From Bryobacterales bacterium (GTDB lineage: Bacteria > Acidobacteriota > Terriglobia > Bryobacterales > Bryobacteraceae), in contig JADJOP010000043.1 in NCBI GenBank assembly GCA_016713735.1, positions 186,001 through 250,000 on the forward strand: a DNA stretch of 64,000 nt, in the 5' to 3' direction. Below the pieces are notes generated by a model. The model was given only the letters and a program-made list of their open reading frames with translations, ran no database searches and was not told the origin of the DNA. The first letter of the stretch is position 1. Every line of letters begins with the position of its first letter. A program made the translations under genes and the position numbers. Positions 8,591-18,028 of the stretch are shown here, piece by piece.

Positions 8591-9367
8591 ATGATTGGCG
8601 AAGAACTGTTTTCTCTTGATGGCGAAGTAGCGGTGGTGATTGGCGGCGGCGGTGTGCTGGCCGGGGCGATGGCGGAGGGGTTGTCGGCCGCCGGAGCGAA
8701 GCTGGCGATTGCGGGCCGCACGCAGGAGCACGCCGATGAGCGGGCTCATTCGATCACGGCGGCGGGGCGCGAGGCGATCGGGCTGAAGTGCGATGTGACG
8801 AGCAAGGCGGATTTGCAGCGTGTGCTCGACGCGGTGATGCAGCGCTTCGGCAAGGTGGACATCCTCATCAACGCGGCGGGTGTGAATTCGGCGACGCCGT
8901 TTTTCGACATCACCGAAGAGGAGTGGCACCGCATTCTCGATATTGATTTGACGGGCGTGTTTCTGGCCTGCCAGGTGTTCGGCAAGGCGATGGTGGATGC
9001 GGGGCGGGGCGGATCGATCATCAACATCTCGTCGGCGTCGGCGGGTCCGCCGCTGTCGCGGGTGTTCACGTATGGCGTGGCCAAGGGCGGCGTGAATCAG
9101 ATTACGCAGTTTCTGGCGCGCGAGCTGGCGCCGAACAACATTCGCGTGAATGCGATTCTGCCGGGGTTCTTTCCGGCGGAACAAAACCGCAAGGTGCTGA
9201 CGCCGGACCGCATTGCGAGCATTCTGGCGCATACGCCGATGAAGCGGTTTGGCGAGGCGGAGGAACTGGTGGGGGCGACGTTGTTCCTGGCATCGAAGAA
9301 GGCTTCTTCGTTTGTGACGGGGACGGTGTTGCGCGTTGACGGCGGATTCCTCTCGATGACGATTTAG
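8591..9367 (+). CDS. SDR family oxidoreductase, D-mannonate oxidoreductase-like
   Basis: A 258-residue cytoplasmic NAD(P)-dependent short-chain dehydrogenase. The Rossmann Gly motif is G-G-G-G-V-L-A-G (18-25), the N-A-A-G motif is at 94-97, the active-site Ser lies in N-I-S-S-A-S near 148, and the catalytic Y-G-V-A-K gives Tyr161 and Lys165. The second half has R-V-N-A-I-L-P-G-F-F, E-Q-N-R, H-T-P-M-K-R-F-G-E, S-S-F-V-T-G and V-D-G-G-F. This combination is typical of the SDR clade annotated as D-mannonate oxidoreductase (fructuronate reductase, UxuB type), so a hexuronate or sugar-acid substrate is likely though not proven. No Shine-Dalgarno sequence is evident. It sits alone between the two DUF1501 clusters with no uxuA neighbour. 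Confidence 0.88.
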   Translation: MIGEELFSLDGEVAVVIGGGGVLAGAMAEGLSAAGAKLAIAGRTQEHADERAHSITAAGREAIGLKCDVTSKADLQRVLDAVMQRFGKVDILINAAGVNSATPFFDITEEEWHRILDIDLTGVFLACQVFGKAMVDAGRGGSIINISSASAGPPLSRVFTYGVAKGGVNQITQFLARELAPNNIRVNAILPGFFPAEQNRKVLTPDRIASILAHTPMKRFGEAEELVGATLFLASKKASSFVTGTVLRVDGGFLSMTI

Positions 9368-9442
9368 GCGGGGGCGCGTTTCGGGCACGTTTCGACGCGG
9401 CATTTCCACCGCGAGGGGCAAAATCGCTGTATTCTCTCTTTA

Positions 9443-11137
9443 ATGCTCCCCGTGTTGTTGCTGCTGGCGGCGGTGTCGCTGCCGGCGGCCGAAGGCAATC
9501 TGATTGACCGCCACATCTTCGCGAAAGCGGAGCGGGATGGCGTGCCGGTGGCCGGGCCTGCCACTGACGCCGAGTTTCTGCGGCGGGTGTATCTCGACCT
9601 GACGGGGCGGCTGCCGGATGCGGCCGAGGCGCGCCGGTTTGCCAATGACAACGATCCGGGCAAGCGCGAGAAGGCAATCGACAAGCTGTTCCCGGCGCTG
9701 CCGGTGAGCGGGATGCGGTCAGTTGACCAAGCGCCGTTTCTCGACCGCTGGACCTACTTCTTCAGCGACCTGTTCCGCAACGGGCAGTTGCTGCAAGAGG
9801 GCATCAACACGTTCTATGACTACATCTACAAGTCGCTGACGCTGAATGTTCCGTATGACGAGTTCGTGCGCGACATGGTGACGGCCTCGACGGTGTCGAC
9901 GTGGACGGATGGGGCGGCGAACTTCGTGGCGCGGAGCCATGTGTTCGAGGGCGACGGCTACCAGATGAACCACGAGGACACGGCCGATGAGATCGCCATC
10001 AACACGACGAAGCTGTTTCTGGGGGTGAACCTGGAGTGCATCAGCTGCCACGATGGGCGCAATCACCTGGAGAAGGTGAACCTGTGGCTCACTGCGCGGA
10101 AGCGGGCCGAGATGTGGCGGCAGGCGAGCTTTTTCGGCAAGACGTTTGTGGACCCGAGCTATGGCCGGTTTCCGCATTTTCAGGTGAAGGACACGAGGAA
10201 GGGCTACGACCTGACGACGCGCAGCAGTTTGCGCCCGCCGCGCAATCCGAAGATGGATGTGACGCCTACGTTCCTGCTGACCGGGGAGCGGCCGCGGGAC
10301 GGGGAGAACTGGCGGCAGGCGTATGCGCGGATGCTGACGGAGCATCCGCAGTTTGCGCGGGCGGCGGTGAATTTGGTGTGGGCGGAGTTGATGGGGCGGG
10401 GGATTGTGGATGGGCCGTTTGAGTTTGACCTGGCGCGGCAGGACCCGAAGAATCCGCCTCCGGCGCCGTGGACGGTGCAGCCTTCGCATCCGGAATTGCT
10501 GGAAGAGCTGGCGGCGGACTTTCGCGCGCACAATCATGATTTGCGGCGGTTGATGAAATTGATTGTCAGCTCGCGCGCCTACCAGTTGTCGGGGCGGGCG
10601 CCGAAGGGTTGGAAGGCGACGCACGATTCGTATTTCGCGCGCCGCGTTGTGCGCCGCATGTCGGCTGAGCAGGCGTGGGACGCGGTGGCGCAGACGGTGG
10701 GCGCGCCACAGTCGTTCAAAGTGAGCTACGCCGATAAGAAGGCGGCGAGCATTACGCAGACGCGTTCGCCGCAGGATATCGATAAGACGGATAAACCGCT
10801 GTTCCGCGTGCTGCAGTCGTTCGGGCAGTGTGACCGGTATGCGATCGAGGCGTCGCGCAAGCCGACGATGGTGCAGGCGGCGATTCTGATGAACGACCAG
10901 GTGGTGCGCGAGCGGTTGAAGGTGAACAAGGGCAACCGGCTGGAGGCGCTGCTGCGGGGCGAGCCGGCGAAGGCGAACGGGGAGATTGTGGAGGAGTTGT
11001 ACTTGGCGGCGCTGTCGCGGCTGCCGAGCGCGGAGGAGAAGAAGGCCGGGGTGGAGTTGCTCGGCGAATACCGCGAGGCGGGCGCGGAGGACCTGGTGTG
11101 GGTCCTGGTGAACCGGCTGGATTTTCTGTTTTATTGA
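9443..11137 (+). CDS. DUF1549/DUF1553 protein with a single CxxCH motif
   Basis: A 564-residue secreted protein with signal peptide at 1-17 (M-L-P-V-L-L-L-L-A-A). It lacks the N-terminal cytochrome c domain of the 3839 protein and begins directly with DUF1549 (L-R-R-V-Y-L-D-L-T-G-R-L-P-D-A near 45). C-I-S-C-H at 199-203 is the conserved DUF1549 motif that could bind haem c. DUF1553 follows (F-A-R-A-A-V-N-L-V-W-A-E-L-M-G-R-G-I, then L-I-V-S-S-R-A-Y-Q-L-S-G) and ends with W-V-L-V-N-R-L-D-F-L-F-Y. Six bases separate its stop from the start of the next DUF1501 gene, so the two are co-transcribed and probably act together outside the cytoplasm. Confidence 0.88.
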   Translation: MLPVLLLLAAVSLPAAEGNLIDRHIFAKAERDGVPVAGPATDAEFLRRVYLDLTGRLPDAAEARRFANDNDPGKREKAIDKLFPALPVSGMRSVDQAPFLDRWTYFFSDLFRNGQLLQEGINTFYDYIYKSLTLNVPYDEFVRDMVTASTVSTWTDGAANFVARSHVFEGDGYQMNHEDTADEIAINTTKLFLGVNLECISCHDGRNHLEKVNLWLTARKRAEMWRQASFFGKTFVDPSYGRFPHFQVKDTRKGYDLTTRSSLRPPRNPKMDVTPTFLLTGERPRDGENWRQAYARMLTEHPQFARAAVNLVWAELMGRGIVDGPFEFDLARQDPKNPPPAPWTVQPSHPELLEELAADFRAHNHDLRRLMKLIVSSRAYQLSGRAPKGWKATHDSYFARRVVRRMSAEQAWDAVAQTVGAPQSFKVSYADKKAASITQTRSPQDIDKTDKPLFRVLQSFGQCDRYAIEASRKPTMVQAAILMNDQVVRERLKVNKGNRLEALLRGEPAKANGEIVEELYLAALSRLPSAEEKKAGVELLGEYREAGAEDLVWVLVNRLDFLFY

Positions 11138-11143
11138 GGACGG

Positions 11144-12527
11144 ATGAACCGCATGGATTCAATGCCACGTTTGACGCGCCGGGAACTGATCCGCTTGGGC
11201 GGGGGGCTGCGGATTGCCGGATACGGGCTGGCGCCGTTGGTGATGCCGCGCAACGTGAAGGCGCAGGGCCGGGTGACGCCGCGCGGTTCGGCCAAGGCGG
11301 TGATCTTTCTCAACCTGCAGGGCGGGCCTTCGCAGATGGACATGTTCGATGTGAAGGCGGGCAAGTGGGCGCCGGAGAATCGCGATGTGCGGAAGACGCC
11401 GTTTGGGTATGAGTTCCCGTACGGGCTGTTGCCGAAGGTGGCCGGGCAGTTGGGGGAGATGGCGGTGGTGCGGTCGGCGCAGGCGTGGGAGACGGTGCAC
11501 TCGCGGGGGCAGTATTACTTGCAGACGGGGCATGCGGTGAGCGCGGCGCGGGTGCAGGAGTCGCCGTCGATGGGGGCGGTGGTGGCCTATGAGTTTCTGA
11601 GCCGGCGGCGGGCGACGGATTTTCTGCCGCCGTTTGTGTCGATGAACTATGAGCCGAGCACGATGTATGGGCCGCTGCAGGGGGAGGGGCTGCCTGGCGT
11701 CGGACTGTTCGCCGCTGGTGCTGGATCTGAAGAACCGCAATCTGCCGTTTGTGGTGGAGGAGAAGGACAAGGCGCGATTTGCGCGGCGCTGGGAGTTGCT
11801 GAACCGGATGGATACGTCGCGGCATGCGCTCGACGACGGCTCGCCGCAGGGGATGCGGCAGTTTGAGAGCTTCGGGCGCGCGGTGCATAAGATGATGACC
11901 AATCCGGCCATCTCGTCGGTTTTGGAGTTGAAGGACGAAGAGCGGAAGACGTATGGCGGGACGGCGTTTGGGGACGCGTGCCTGATTGCGCGCAACATGG
12001 TGGCGGCCGATGCGGGGGCGAGGTTCCTGCTGGTGACGCAGCCGGGGTGGGATCATCACGGGACGATTTACGGCAAGAATGGCAAGGGCGGGTTGTACTC
12101 GACGTGCGCGGATTTGGATCCGGCGTTCGCGGCGCTGGTGGCGGACTTGAAGCGGATGAAGCTGCTCGATTCGACGCTGGTGGTGTGCATGGGCGAGTTT
12201 GGACGCACGCCGGGTGAACTCACTCCGCTGGCCGGGCGCGAACATTATGCCGATACGATGTTTGCCGTGTTTGCCGGGGCGGGCGTGAAGGGCGGGCGGT
12301 TGTATGGGGCGACCGACGCGGAGGCGGCGCACATTACCGATTTCGGCTGGTCAGCCAACCGGCCGGTGTATACCGAGGATGTCTGCGCGACCATTTACAG
12401 CGCGCTGGGCATTGACTGGACGAAGCGGATCACGAACACGCCGTCGGGGCGTGATTTCCAGTATGTGGATCCGGCGGCGGGGACGAAGATCATTCAGTTC
12501 CGCGAGATGGCGGAGCTGTTCACTTAG
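11144..12527 (+). CDS. DUF1501 family protein, second copy, also frameshifted
   Basis: ATG start directly after GAGGACGG. A twin-arginine-type signal (T-R-R-E-L-I-R-L-G-G-G) leads into the DUF1501 core: F-L-N-L-Q-G-G-P-S-Q-M-D-M-F-D-V-K, V-R-S-A-Q, then N-Y-E-P-S-T-M-Y-G-P-L. Around 11693 the frame becomes nonsense and the family continues in a different frame: S-P-L-V-L-D-L-K-N-R, F-L-L-V-T-Q-P-G-W-D-H-H-G, L-V-V-C-M-G-E-F-G-R-T-P, to a stop at 12527. Deleting one C at 11693/11694 gives an uninterrupted protein of about 460 residues. The end overlaps the convergent gene by eight bases. Sequence after the shift is well conserved, which argues for a very recent lesion or a base-calling error. 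Confidence 0.85.
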
Positions 12528-14679
12528 GGCCGGTCCACTGCGCGGAAGCGGTGGTGATGGCGCCGGAGGCGAGGATGCGGATCTCAGCCTCGGCGCGATG
12601 GGCGCCGGGTTGGTCGGGCGCGTTGAGGAGATAGTAGCGATCGTTGCGGGTCTCGATGAGTTGCGGCGTGACTTCGCGGCCATCGACACGCAGGCGGACG
12701 AGTTCGGCGCGGGGTTCGCGCGGCAGGCCCTGGCCGGTGTTTTCCTGCCAGAGGCGGAGGCGCAGGGCGATGCCCTCGGTGGGGACGCCGGTTTCATAGC
12801 GCATGCCGGGGCGGAGCAGGACCAGCGATGCGGCGGGACGGCGGGCCTGCGCGCCCGAGGCGTCCCACCAACGCCAGCGGGGTTCGCGCTGGCGCACGAA
12901 GTCGCGCAGTTGGGGTGAACCTCCGGCGTAGTGAGTCTTCCAGCCGGTGATGGCGTCGTGGCGGACGGCCATGACGAGGTTGCGGTCGAGCGCTTCGAGC
13001 CAGGATGGCCAGGAGGCGTCCTTGGCGGCGAACAGGGTGGTGAAGCCGCCGAGTTGATTGCCCCACCACCAGCTCTCCTGGCCGTGGGCGTCCTGGAGGC
13101 CGACGAAGGGGAGGCGGCCAAGCCAGCGATGGAGGTAGGGCTGGGAGTGAAGGAAGTTTTCGTTGCCGAAGTGGAAGGTGGCGATGGCGGAGTAAGAGCC
13201 GTGTTGGACGGCGTCGTCGAGGAGGGCGCGGGTGAGTTCCTCGTTTTCGAGGAACTGCCAGACCATGCGGCCGCCGGCCTTGCGGAGCGGGGCGATGCGG
13301 GTGTCGCGGAACTCTTCCCAGCGATAGGGGTGGTTCAGTTTGGGCATGGCGCCGGGCGGGGTGACGAAACCGGGGCGGCCGTCAGCGCGGGGGCCGGGGG
13401 AGGCGGACTGGTTGGCGCTGGGATGGAAGGGGGCGACGAGGTCGACGAGGTGGGAGTAGCAGCCGAGGCCGGAAACGGAGAAATAGGTCCCATACTCCTC
13501 ATTGCCGATGGCGAAGCGGACGGGAACGCGGGCGGCATCGGCGACCGATTGCGCTTCCTCGATCCAGCCGAGGGGGGGATTCTTGGCGGTCCAGAGATGG
13601 ATGCCGAGAGATTGGGCGAGGAGGACGGCATCGCGGGGGGAGCCGTTGCCGGGGGCTTCCACTTGCATGGAGAAGAGCTCGTAGCCGGAGGGGATGGCGG
13701 TGCGCGGGGCGCGCGGGGCGGGGCGCGGCGATGGTTTGGGCGTGTGGTTGAGCAGGAGGAGGGAATCGAGGGCGTAATAGGTGGCGAGGGGATTGGGCTC
13801 GCCGCCGGGGCGGTCCTGAAAGCCGCCTTCGGGAGTGTAGAGCGATTCGATCCAGGAGGCGCAGCGGGCGGCTTGGGCGGGCTGTGCGCCGAGGCGGTGG
13901 AGGATGTGGAGGGCGCACCAGGTGTAGGCGAGGTCGTCGACGGCGCCGAGTGTGGCGTTGGGCGCGTAGGTGAAGCCGCCGCTGGGGAGCTGGCAGGCGC
14001 GGACCCATTCGCTGAGTTTTGGCGCGGGGGAGAGATCGAGGGCGAGGCATTCGGCGGCTTGCAGGCCCCAGAGGGTGTTCATGATGTGGCCGGGACTGCC
14101 ATCGGAGGCGGGGGTGGTGTTGAAGGCGCCGTCCTGGCGGCGGCGGGCCTGGAAGTAGTCGCGCCAGGGGCCGTCGGCATCGGAGGGCGAGAGGCCGAGC
14201 AGGCGGCGGATGCGGACGGCCATGGCCTGGTGTTGGAAGACGGGGTTGGCGTCGAATTCGTAGCGCTTGGTGAATTCGGCGGGGCGGGTCCAGGTGGAGG
14301 CGAGGGGGCGGAAGCTGTCGATGGGGCGGCCGAGCCAGAGGAGGGTTTGGACCTGTTCGAAGTCGAGACGCCAGAGAGGGCGGTCTTTGCGGCGGAGTTC
14401 GGGGACGGGGTAGACGTCGCGGGCGAAGGCGGCGGTGCGCGCGGCGTCAGGCGCGTCGAGGCCGAGTGCGTGGTAGGAGCCGACGACGCCGAAGGTGGGC
14501 GTGATGTGGGCGACGACTTCGGAACTCCAGCCATAGCCGCCTTCGGGGCGGCGGTGAGATTCGAGATAGCGCGCAGTTTGTCTGCGGAACTCTTCGGGCC
14601 AAGCGATGGCGGCGGATAGGGCGGGAGCGCACAGCAGGGGCAGCCACGTGCGCCTGGTGATGGAATGGCCGTCGTTCAT
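12520..14679 (-). CDS. Secreted terpenoid-cyclase-fold (prenyltransferase-repeat) protein with long C-terminal domain
   Basis: A 719-residue protein with an export signal that has a twin-arginine-like start (T-R-R-T-W-L-P-L-L). Residues of about 25-320 contain alpha/alpha-toroid repeats typical of the prenyltransferase/squalene-cyclase superfamily: G-G-Y-G-W, D-G-A-F-N-T-T, G-G-F-T-Y-A-P and G-G-F-Q-D-R-P, each preceded by helical segments. The C-terminal 390 residues look like a separate domain with G-L-Q-D-A-H-G-Q-E-S-W-W-W and T-T-L-F-A, rich in Trp and His, and end in a beta-rich region. Cyclase Asp-rich motifs are not visible, so a secreted toroid of unknown role is more likely than a terpene cyclase. 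It is divergent from the TonB receptor at 14766. Confidence 0.7.
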   Translation of the reverse strand: MNDGHSITRRTWLPLLCAPALSAAIAWPEEFRRQTARYLESHRRPEGGYGWSSEVVAHITPTFGVVGSYHALGLDAPDAARTAAFARDVYPVPELRRKDRPLWRLDFEQVQTLLWLGRPIDSFRPLASTWTRPAEFTKRYEFDANPVFQHQAMAVRIRRLLGLSPSDADGPWRDYFQARRRQDGAFNTTPASDGSPGHIMNTLWGLQAAECLALDLSPAPKLSEWVRACQLPSGGFTYAPNATLGAVDDLAYTWCALHILHRLGAQPAQAARCASWIESLYTPEGGFQDRPGGEPNPLATYYALDSLLLLNHTPKPSPRPAPRAPRTAIPSGYELFSMQVEAPGNGSPRDAVLLAQSLGIHLWTAKNPPLGWIEEAQSVADAARVPVRFAIGNEEYGTYFSVSGLGCYSHLVDLVAPFHPSANQSASPGPRADGRPGFVTPPGAMPKLNHPYRWEEFRDTRIAPLRKAGGRMVWQFLENEELTRALLDDAVQHGSYSAIATFHFGNENFLHSQPYLHRWLGRLPFVGLQDAHGQESWWWGNQLGGFTTLFAAKDASWPSWLEALDRNLVMAVRHDAITGWKTHYAGGSPQLRDFVRQREPRWRWWDASGAQARRPAASLVLLRPGMRYETGVPTEGIALRLRLWQENTGQGLPREPRAELVRLRVDGREVTPQLIETRNDRYYLLNAPDQPGAHRAEAEIRILASGAITTASAQWTGPK

Positions 14680-14765
14680 GGAGCCGATTCTAACAGCGGA
14701 GTTTTTCCTCGTGGGTGCGGAGGCGCATAATGAATGCAGTTGACTGCTTCACTCAGTAGAGGTTC

Positions 14766-17700
14766 ATGATGTATTCACATTCACTTCGCAAGACTTTGAT
14801 TCTCGTCCTCACGCTGTGGGGATCGCTCTCATTCGCTCTTCACGCCCAGGTGACCGGCACCATTCTGGGGACGGTGCTGGACGAGTCCGGCGCGGCTGTT
14901 CCGGCGGCTGCCGTCACCGTGAACAACACCCTGACCGGCGAAATCAGGCGGGCGTCGTCGGACGCCGCGGGCGCCTACATCATCACGGCGCTGCCGGTGG
15001 GGCAATACCGGGTGGAGGTGCGGCGCGACGGGTTCAAGACGTTCATCGCTTCGGGCATCGGCCTGGAGGTGAACCAGAACATTCGCATCGACGCGCGGCT
15101 GGCGGTGGGCGCGGTGGTGGAATCGGTGGAAGTGACCGCCGACGCGGCGCAGGTGGACACCTATCAGACGCAGTTGGGGGCGGTTGTCGATACGAAGCGT
15201 GTGAACGATTTGCCGCTCAACGGGCGCAACGTGTATGACCTGGCGATCACACTGCCGGGCGTGTCGAACACGAACTTCAACACGGTGTCGAATTCGGGCG
15301 GCGCGTTTTTGAACGTGAACGGGAGCCGCACGCGGCAGAGCACGTTCATGCTCGACGGCGCGTTTAACAACGACCTGTGGCGGAACAGCGGCAACACGTC
15401 GCCGAATCCGGATGCGGTGCAGGAGTTCCGCCTGATTACGAGCAACTTCAACGCCGAGTTTGGGCGGTCGCCGGGGGCGGTGTTTAATGTCGTTCTGAAG
15501 TCGGGCGGCAATGAGTTGCATGGGAGCGTGTTTGAGTTTTTGAGGAACGACAAGCTGAACGCGCGGCCGTTTTTCCAGCCGCGTGTGCCGATGCTGCGGC
15601 AGAACCAGTATGGCGTTGCGGTGGGCGGGCCGGTGTTCAAGAACAAGACTTTCTTCTTTGGGTCGTTTCAGGGATTGAAGATCCGCAGCCTGGCGTTCAT
15701 CAACAACGTGGCGACGCCGACGGCGGCGGAGCGGGCGGGCGATTTTTCAGCGGCGGTGACGGCGCAGAGGCCGCTCGATCCGACGACGAACGCGTTGTTT
15801 CCCGGCGCGCAGATTCCGGTGAGCCGGTATGATCCGGTGGCCAAGACGATTATGGAGCGCTACGTGCCGCTGCCGAACACGGCGGACAACCGGCTGCAGT
15901 CGACCGGCTCGAGCAAGGACGATGAGAACCAGTATCTGATCAAGCTCGATCACATGTTGAATTCGAACCAGAAGGTGTACGGGAGTCTGTTCTGGATTGA
16001 CGGCAACAGCTATCAGCCGTTCCCGTCGAGCACGCAGGTGCCGAACTACGCCAACAACACGACGCAGTACCGGCAGCGGAACATTGTGATGAGCCACGAC
16101 TGGATTGTGAGTCCGACGACGCTGAACCAGGCGCAATTCACCTGGAGCAAGCGGGACACGCCGATTGTGGATGAGTTTGCGCACAGCTGGAGCGATTACG
16201 GCAGCAAGGTGACGCTGGGAGCGCTGCCGGCGCGGCCGCCGCAAATTTTCGTCAACGGGCGGTGGCAGATGGGTACGTTTGGCGGCAACGGGCAACTGCA
16301 GCAGTCGTTCAGCGCCTCAGACACGCTGACGGCGACGCGGGGCAAGCATACGCTGAAGGCCGGGGTGTGGATGCTGCATGGCAAGTTTGACGAGGTGGGC
16401 AACTGGCTGGGGGCGGGACAGGTGCGGTTCACGGGGAACTTCACGCGGAACACGCTGGCCGATTTTCTGTTGGGGCGCGCGGCCAGTTTCCGGCAGAACA
16501 ACGGGCTGGCGCGCATCTTCCGTTCTACCGCCGTGCATGGGTTTGTGCAGGATGACTGGCGGCTGTCGCCGCGGCTGACGCTGAACCTGGGGCTGCGCTA
16601 CGAGCTGAACATGCCGCTGGTGAGCACGACCGATGAGCTGGCGACGTTCCGCTTCAACCAGCAATCGACGACGATTCCGAAAGCGCCGCTGGGTCAGCTG
16701 TTTTATGGCGACGAGGGGATTCCGCGCGGCATGGCGAAGACGGACCGCAACAACTTCGCGCCTCGCGTTGGATTGGCGTATGATCCGACGGGGAAGGGGC
16801 GGACGGCGATCAGGGCGGGCTTTGGGGCGTTCTATGCGATTTCGTTTGCCAACGTGACGTCGAACTTGCAGGGCCAGCCGTTCCTGGTTGACGTGACGGC
16901 CTTTGGAACGCCGAACCTGGTGGAGCCGTGGTCGGGCGTGCCGGGTGGCAGTCCGTTTCCGTACACGCTGGACCGGGCCAATCCGAAGTTTTCGCTGCCG
17001 ATCACGACGAATTACTACGACGAGGATGCGACGACGCCGTATGTGTTTCATTACAGCCTGACGGTGGAGCAGCAGGTGACCTCGACGTTGACCGTGCAGG
17101 GGGCCTATGTGGGCAACTCGTCGCGGAAGATGTTCTTCCAGCGCGATGCGAATGCGCCGATTTTCCGCGCGGGCAGTTCAACGGCGGGCAACGTGAATGC
17201 GCGGCGGCCGTATCTGGCGGGGACATTCGCGCAGATTGCGCATACGAATACGGGATCGAACGCGCACTATGATTCGCTGCAGATTTCGTTCCGCCAGCGC
17301 ATGGCGCGCGGGTTTACGATCAACGGCGCCTATACGTTTTCGAAATCCATCGATGAGATCTCGGACGACATCTTCAGCGCGACGTCGGTGGGGATTGTCG
17401 ATTCGAACAACCGGCGGCTGGACCGCGGAGCGTCGGGCTTCAATGCGCCGCACGTGTTCGTGGTGAGTTACTTGTGGGACCTGCCGCGGACGCAGCGTTT
17501 TGGCTGGGCGGGCAAGCATGTTGTGAATGGCTGGCAGTTGAGCGGCATCACGCGGTTTGACAGCGGCAACCCGTTCACGGTGACCGCGGGGACGGACACG
17601 AACCTGGATGGCAATGCCAACGACCGGGCGGACCTGGTGGGGGATCCGGTGATCAGCGGCGAGCGCACGCGCGACGAGTGGCTGAGGCAATACTTCAATA

Positions 17701-17975
17701 CAGCCGCGTTTGCCCGGCCCGCCACGGGCTCACCGGGCACGGCGGGGCGGAGCATTCTCTACGGGCCTGGGGCGGCGACATGGAATTTGTCGGCGTTCAA
17801 GAACTTTGAGCTGTATGAGAAGCACCGCTTGCAGTTCCGCTCGGAGTTCTTTGGGGCGTTCAATCATCCCAACTTCGGCAATCCGAACACGGCGGTGAAC
17901 AACGCCAACTTCGGGCGCATCTTGGGGGCGGGCGGCGCGCGCGTGGTGCAGTTTGCGCTGAAGTATATGTTTTAG
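14766..17975 (+). CDS. TonB-dependent receptor, Oar-like, with carboxypeptidase regulatory-like domain
   Basis: A 1069-residue outer-membrane protein. AGAGG precedes the ATG. Signal peptide about 1-28, a beta-sandwich carboxypeptidase-regulatory domain at about 30-115 (G-T-V-L-D-E-S-G-A-A-V-P ... V-G-Q-Y-R-V-E-V), a plug domain from about 120 with L-P-L-N-G-R-N, and a long barrel ending in Y-M-F, the C-terminal aromatic residue expected for BAM insertion. Barrel strands alternate as in F-A-P-R-V-G-L-A-Y-D and F-R-S-E-F-F-G-A-F-N-H-P-N-F-G-N-P. No SusD partner is encoded nearby. The substrate is unknown; the neighbours (a secreted toroid protein and a ceramidase) do not fix it. Confidence 0.93.
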   Translation: MMYSHSLRKTLILVLTLWGSLSFALHAQVTGTILGTVLDESGAAVPAAAVTVNNTLTGEIRRASSDAAGAYIITALPVGQYRVEVRRDGFKTFIASGIGLEVNQNIRIDARLAVGAVVESVEVTADAAQVDTYQTQLGAVVDTKRVNDLPLNGRNVYDLAITLPGVSNTNFNTVSNSGGAFLNVNGSRTRQSTFMLDGAFNNDLWRNSGNTSPNPDAVQEFRLITSNFNAEFGRSPGAVFNVVLKSGGNELHGSVFEFLRNDKLNARPFFQPRVPMLRQNQYGVAVGGPVFKNKTFFFGSFQGLKIRSLAFINNVATPTAAERAGDFSAAVTAQRPLDPTTNALFPGAQIPVSRYDPVAKTIMERYVPLPNTADNRLQSTGSSKDDENQYLIKLDHMLNSNQKVYGSLFWIDGNSYQPFPSSTQVPNYANNTTQYRQRNIVMSHDWIVSPTTLNQAQFTWSKRDTPIVDEFAHSWSDYGSKVTLGALPARPPQIFVNGRWQMGTFGGNGQLQQSFSASDTLTATRGKHTLKAGVWMLHGKFDEVGNWLGAGQVRFTGNFTRNTLADFLLGRAASFRQNNGLARIFRSTAVHGFVQDDWRLSPRLTLNLGLRYELNMPLVSTTDELATFRFNQQSTTIPKAPLGQLFYGDEGIPRGMAKTDRNNFAPRVGLAYDPTGKGRTAIRAGFGAFYAISFANVTSNLQGQPFLVDVTAFGTPNLVEPWSGVPGGSPFPYTLDRANPKFSLPITTNYYDEDATTPYVFHYSLTVEQQVTSTLTVQGAYVGNSSRKMFFQRDANAPIFRAGSSTAGNVNARRPYLAGTFAQIAHTNTGSNAHYDSLQISFRQRMARGFTINGAYTFSKSIDEISDDIFSATSVGIVDSNNRRLDRGASGFNAPHVFVVSYLWDLPRTQRFGWAGKHVVNGWQLSGITRFDSGNPFTVTAGTDTNLDGNANDRADLVGDPVISGERTRDEWLRQYFNTAAFARPATGSPGTAGRSILYGPGAATWNLSAFKNFELYEKHRLQFRSEFFGAFNHPNFGNPNTAVNNANFGRILGAGGARVVQFALKYMF

Positions 17976-18028
17976 AGCGCGGCGCCGGGTGGCGGCTTAC
18001 GGGGCTTTGCGCGGCGCGGCGCGGGAGA

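Noticed and set aside
12931..14619. A long plus-strand open frame opposite the toroid gene
   Set aside because: Its translation is Gly/Ala/Glu low complexity without motifs, while the minus strand encodes clear repeats and a signal; it is an antisense shadow of high-GC coding DNA.
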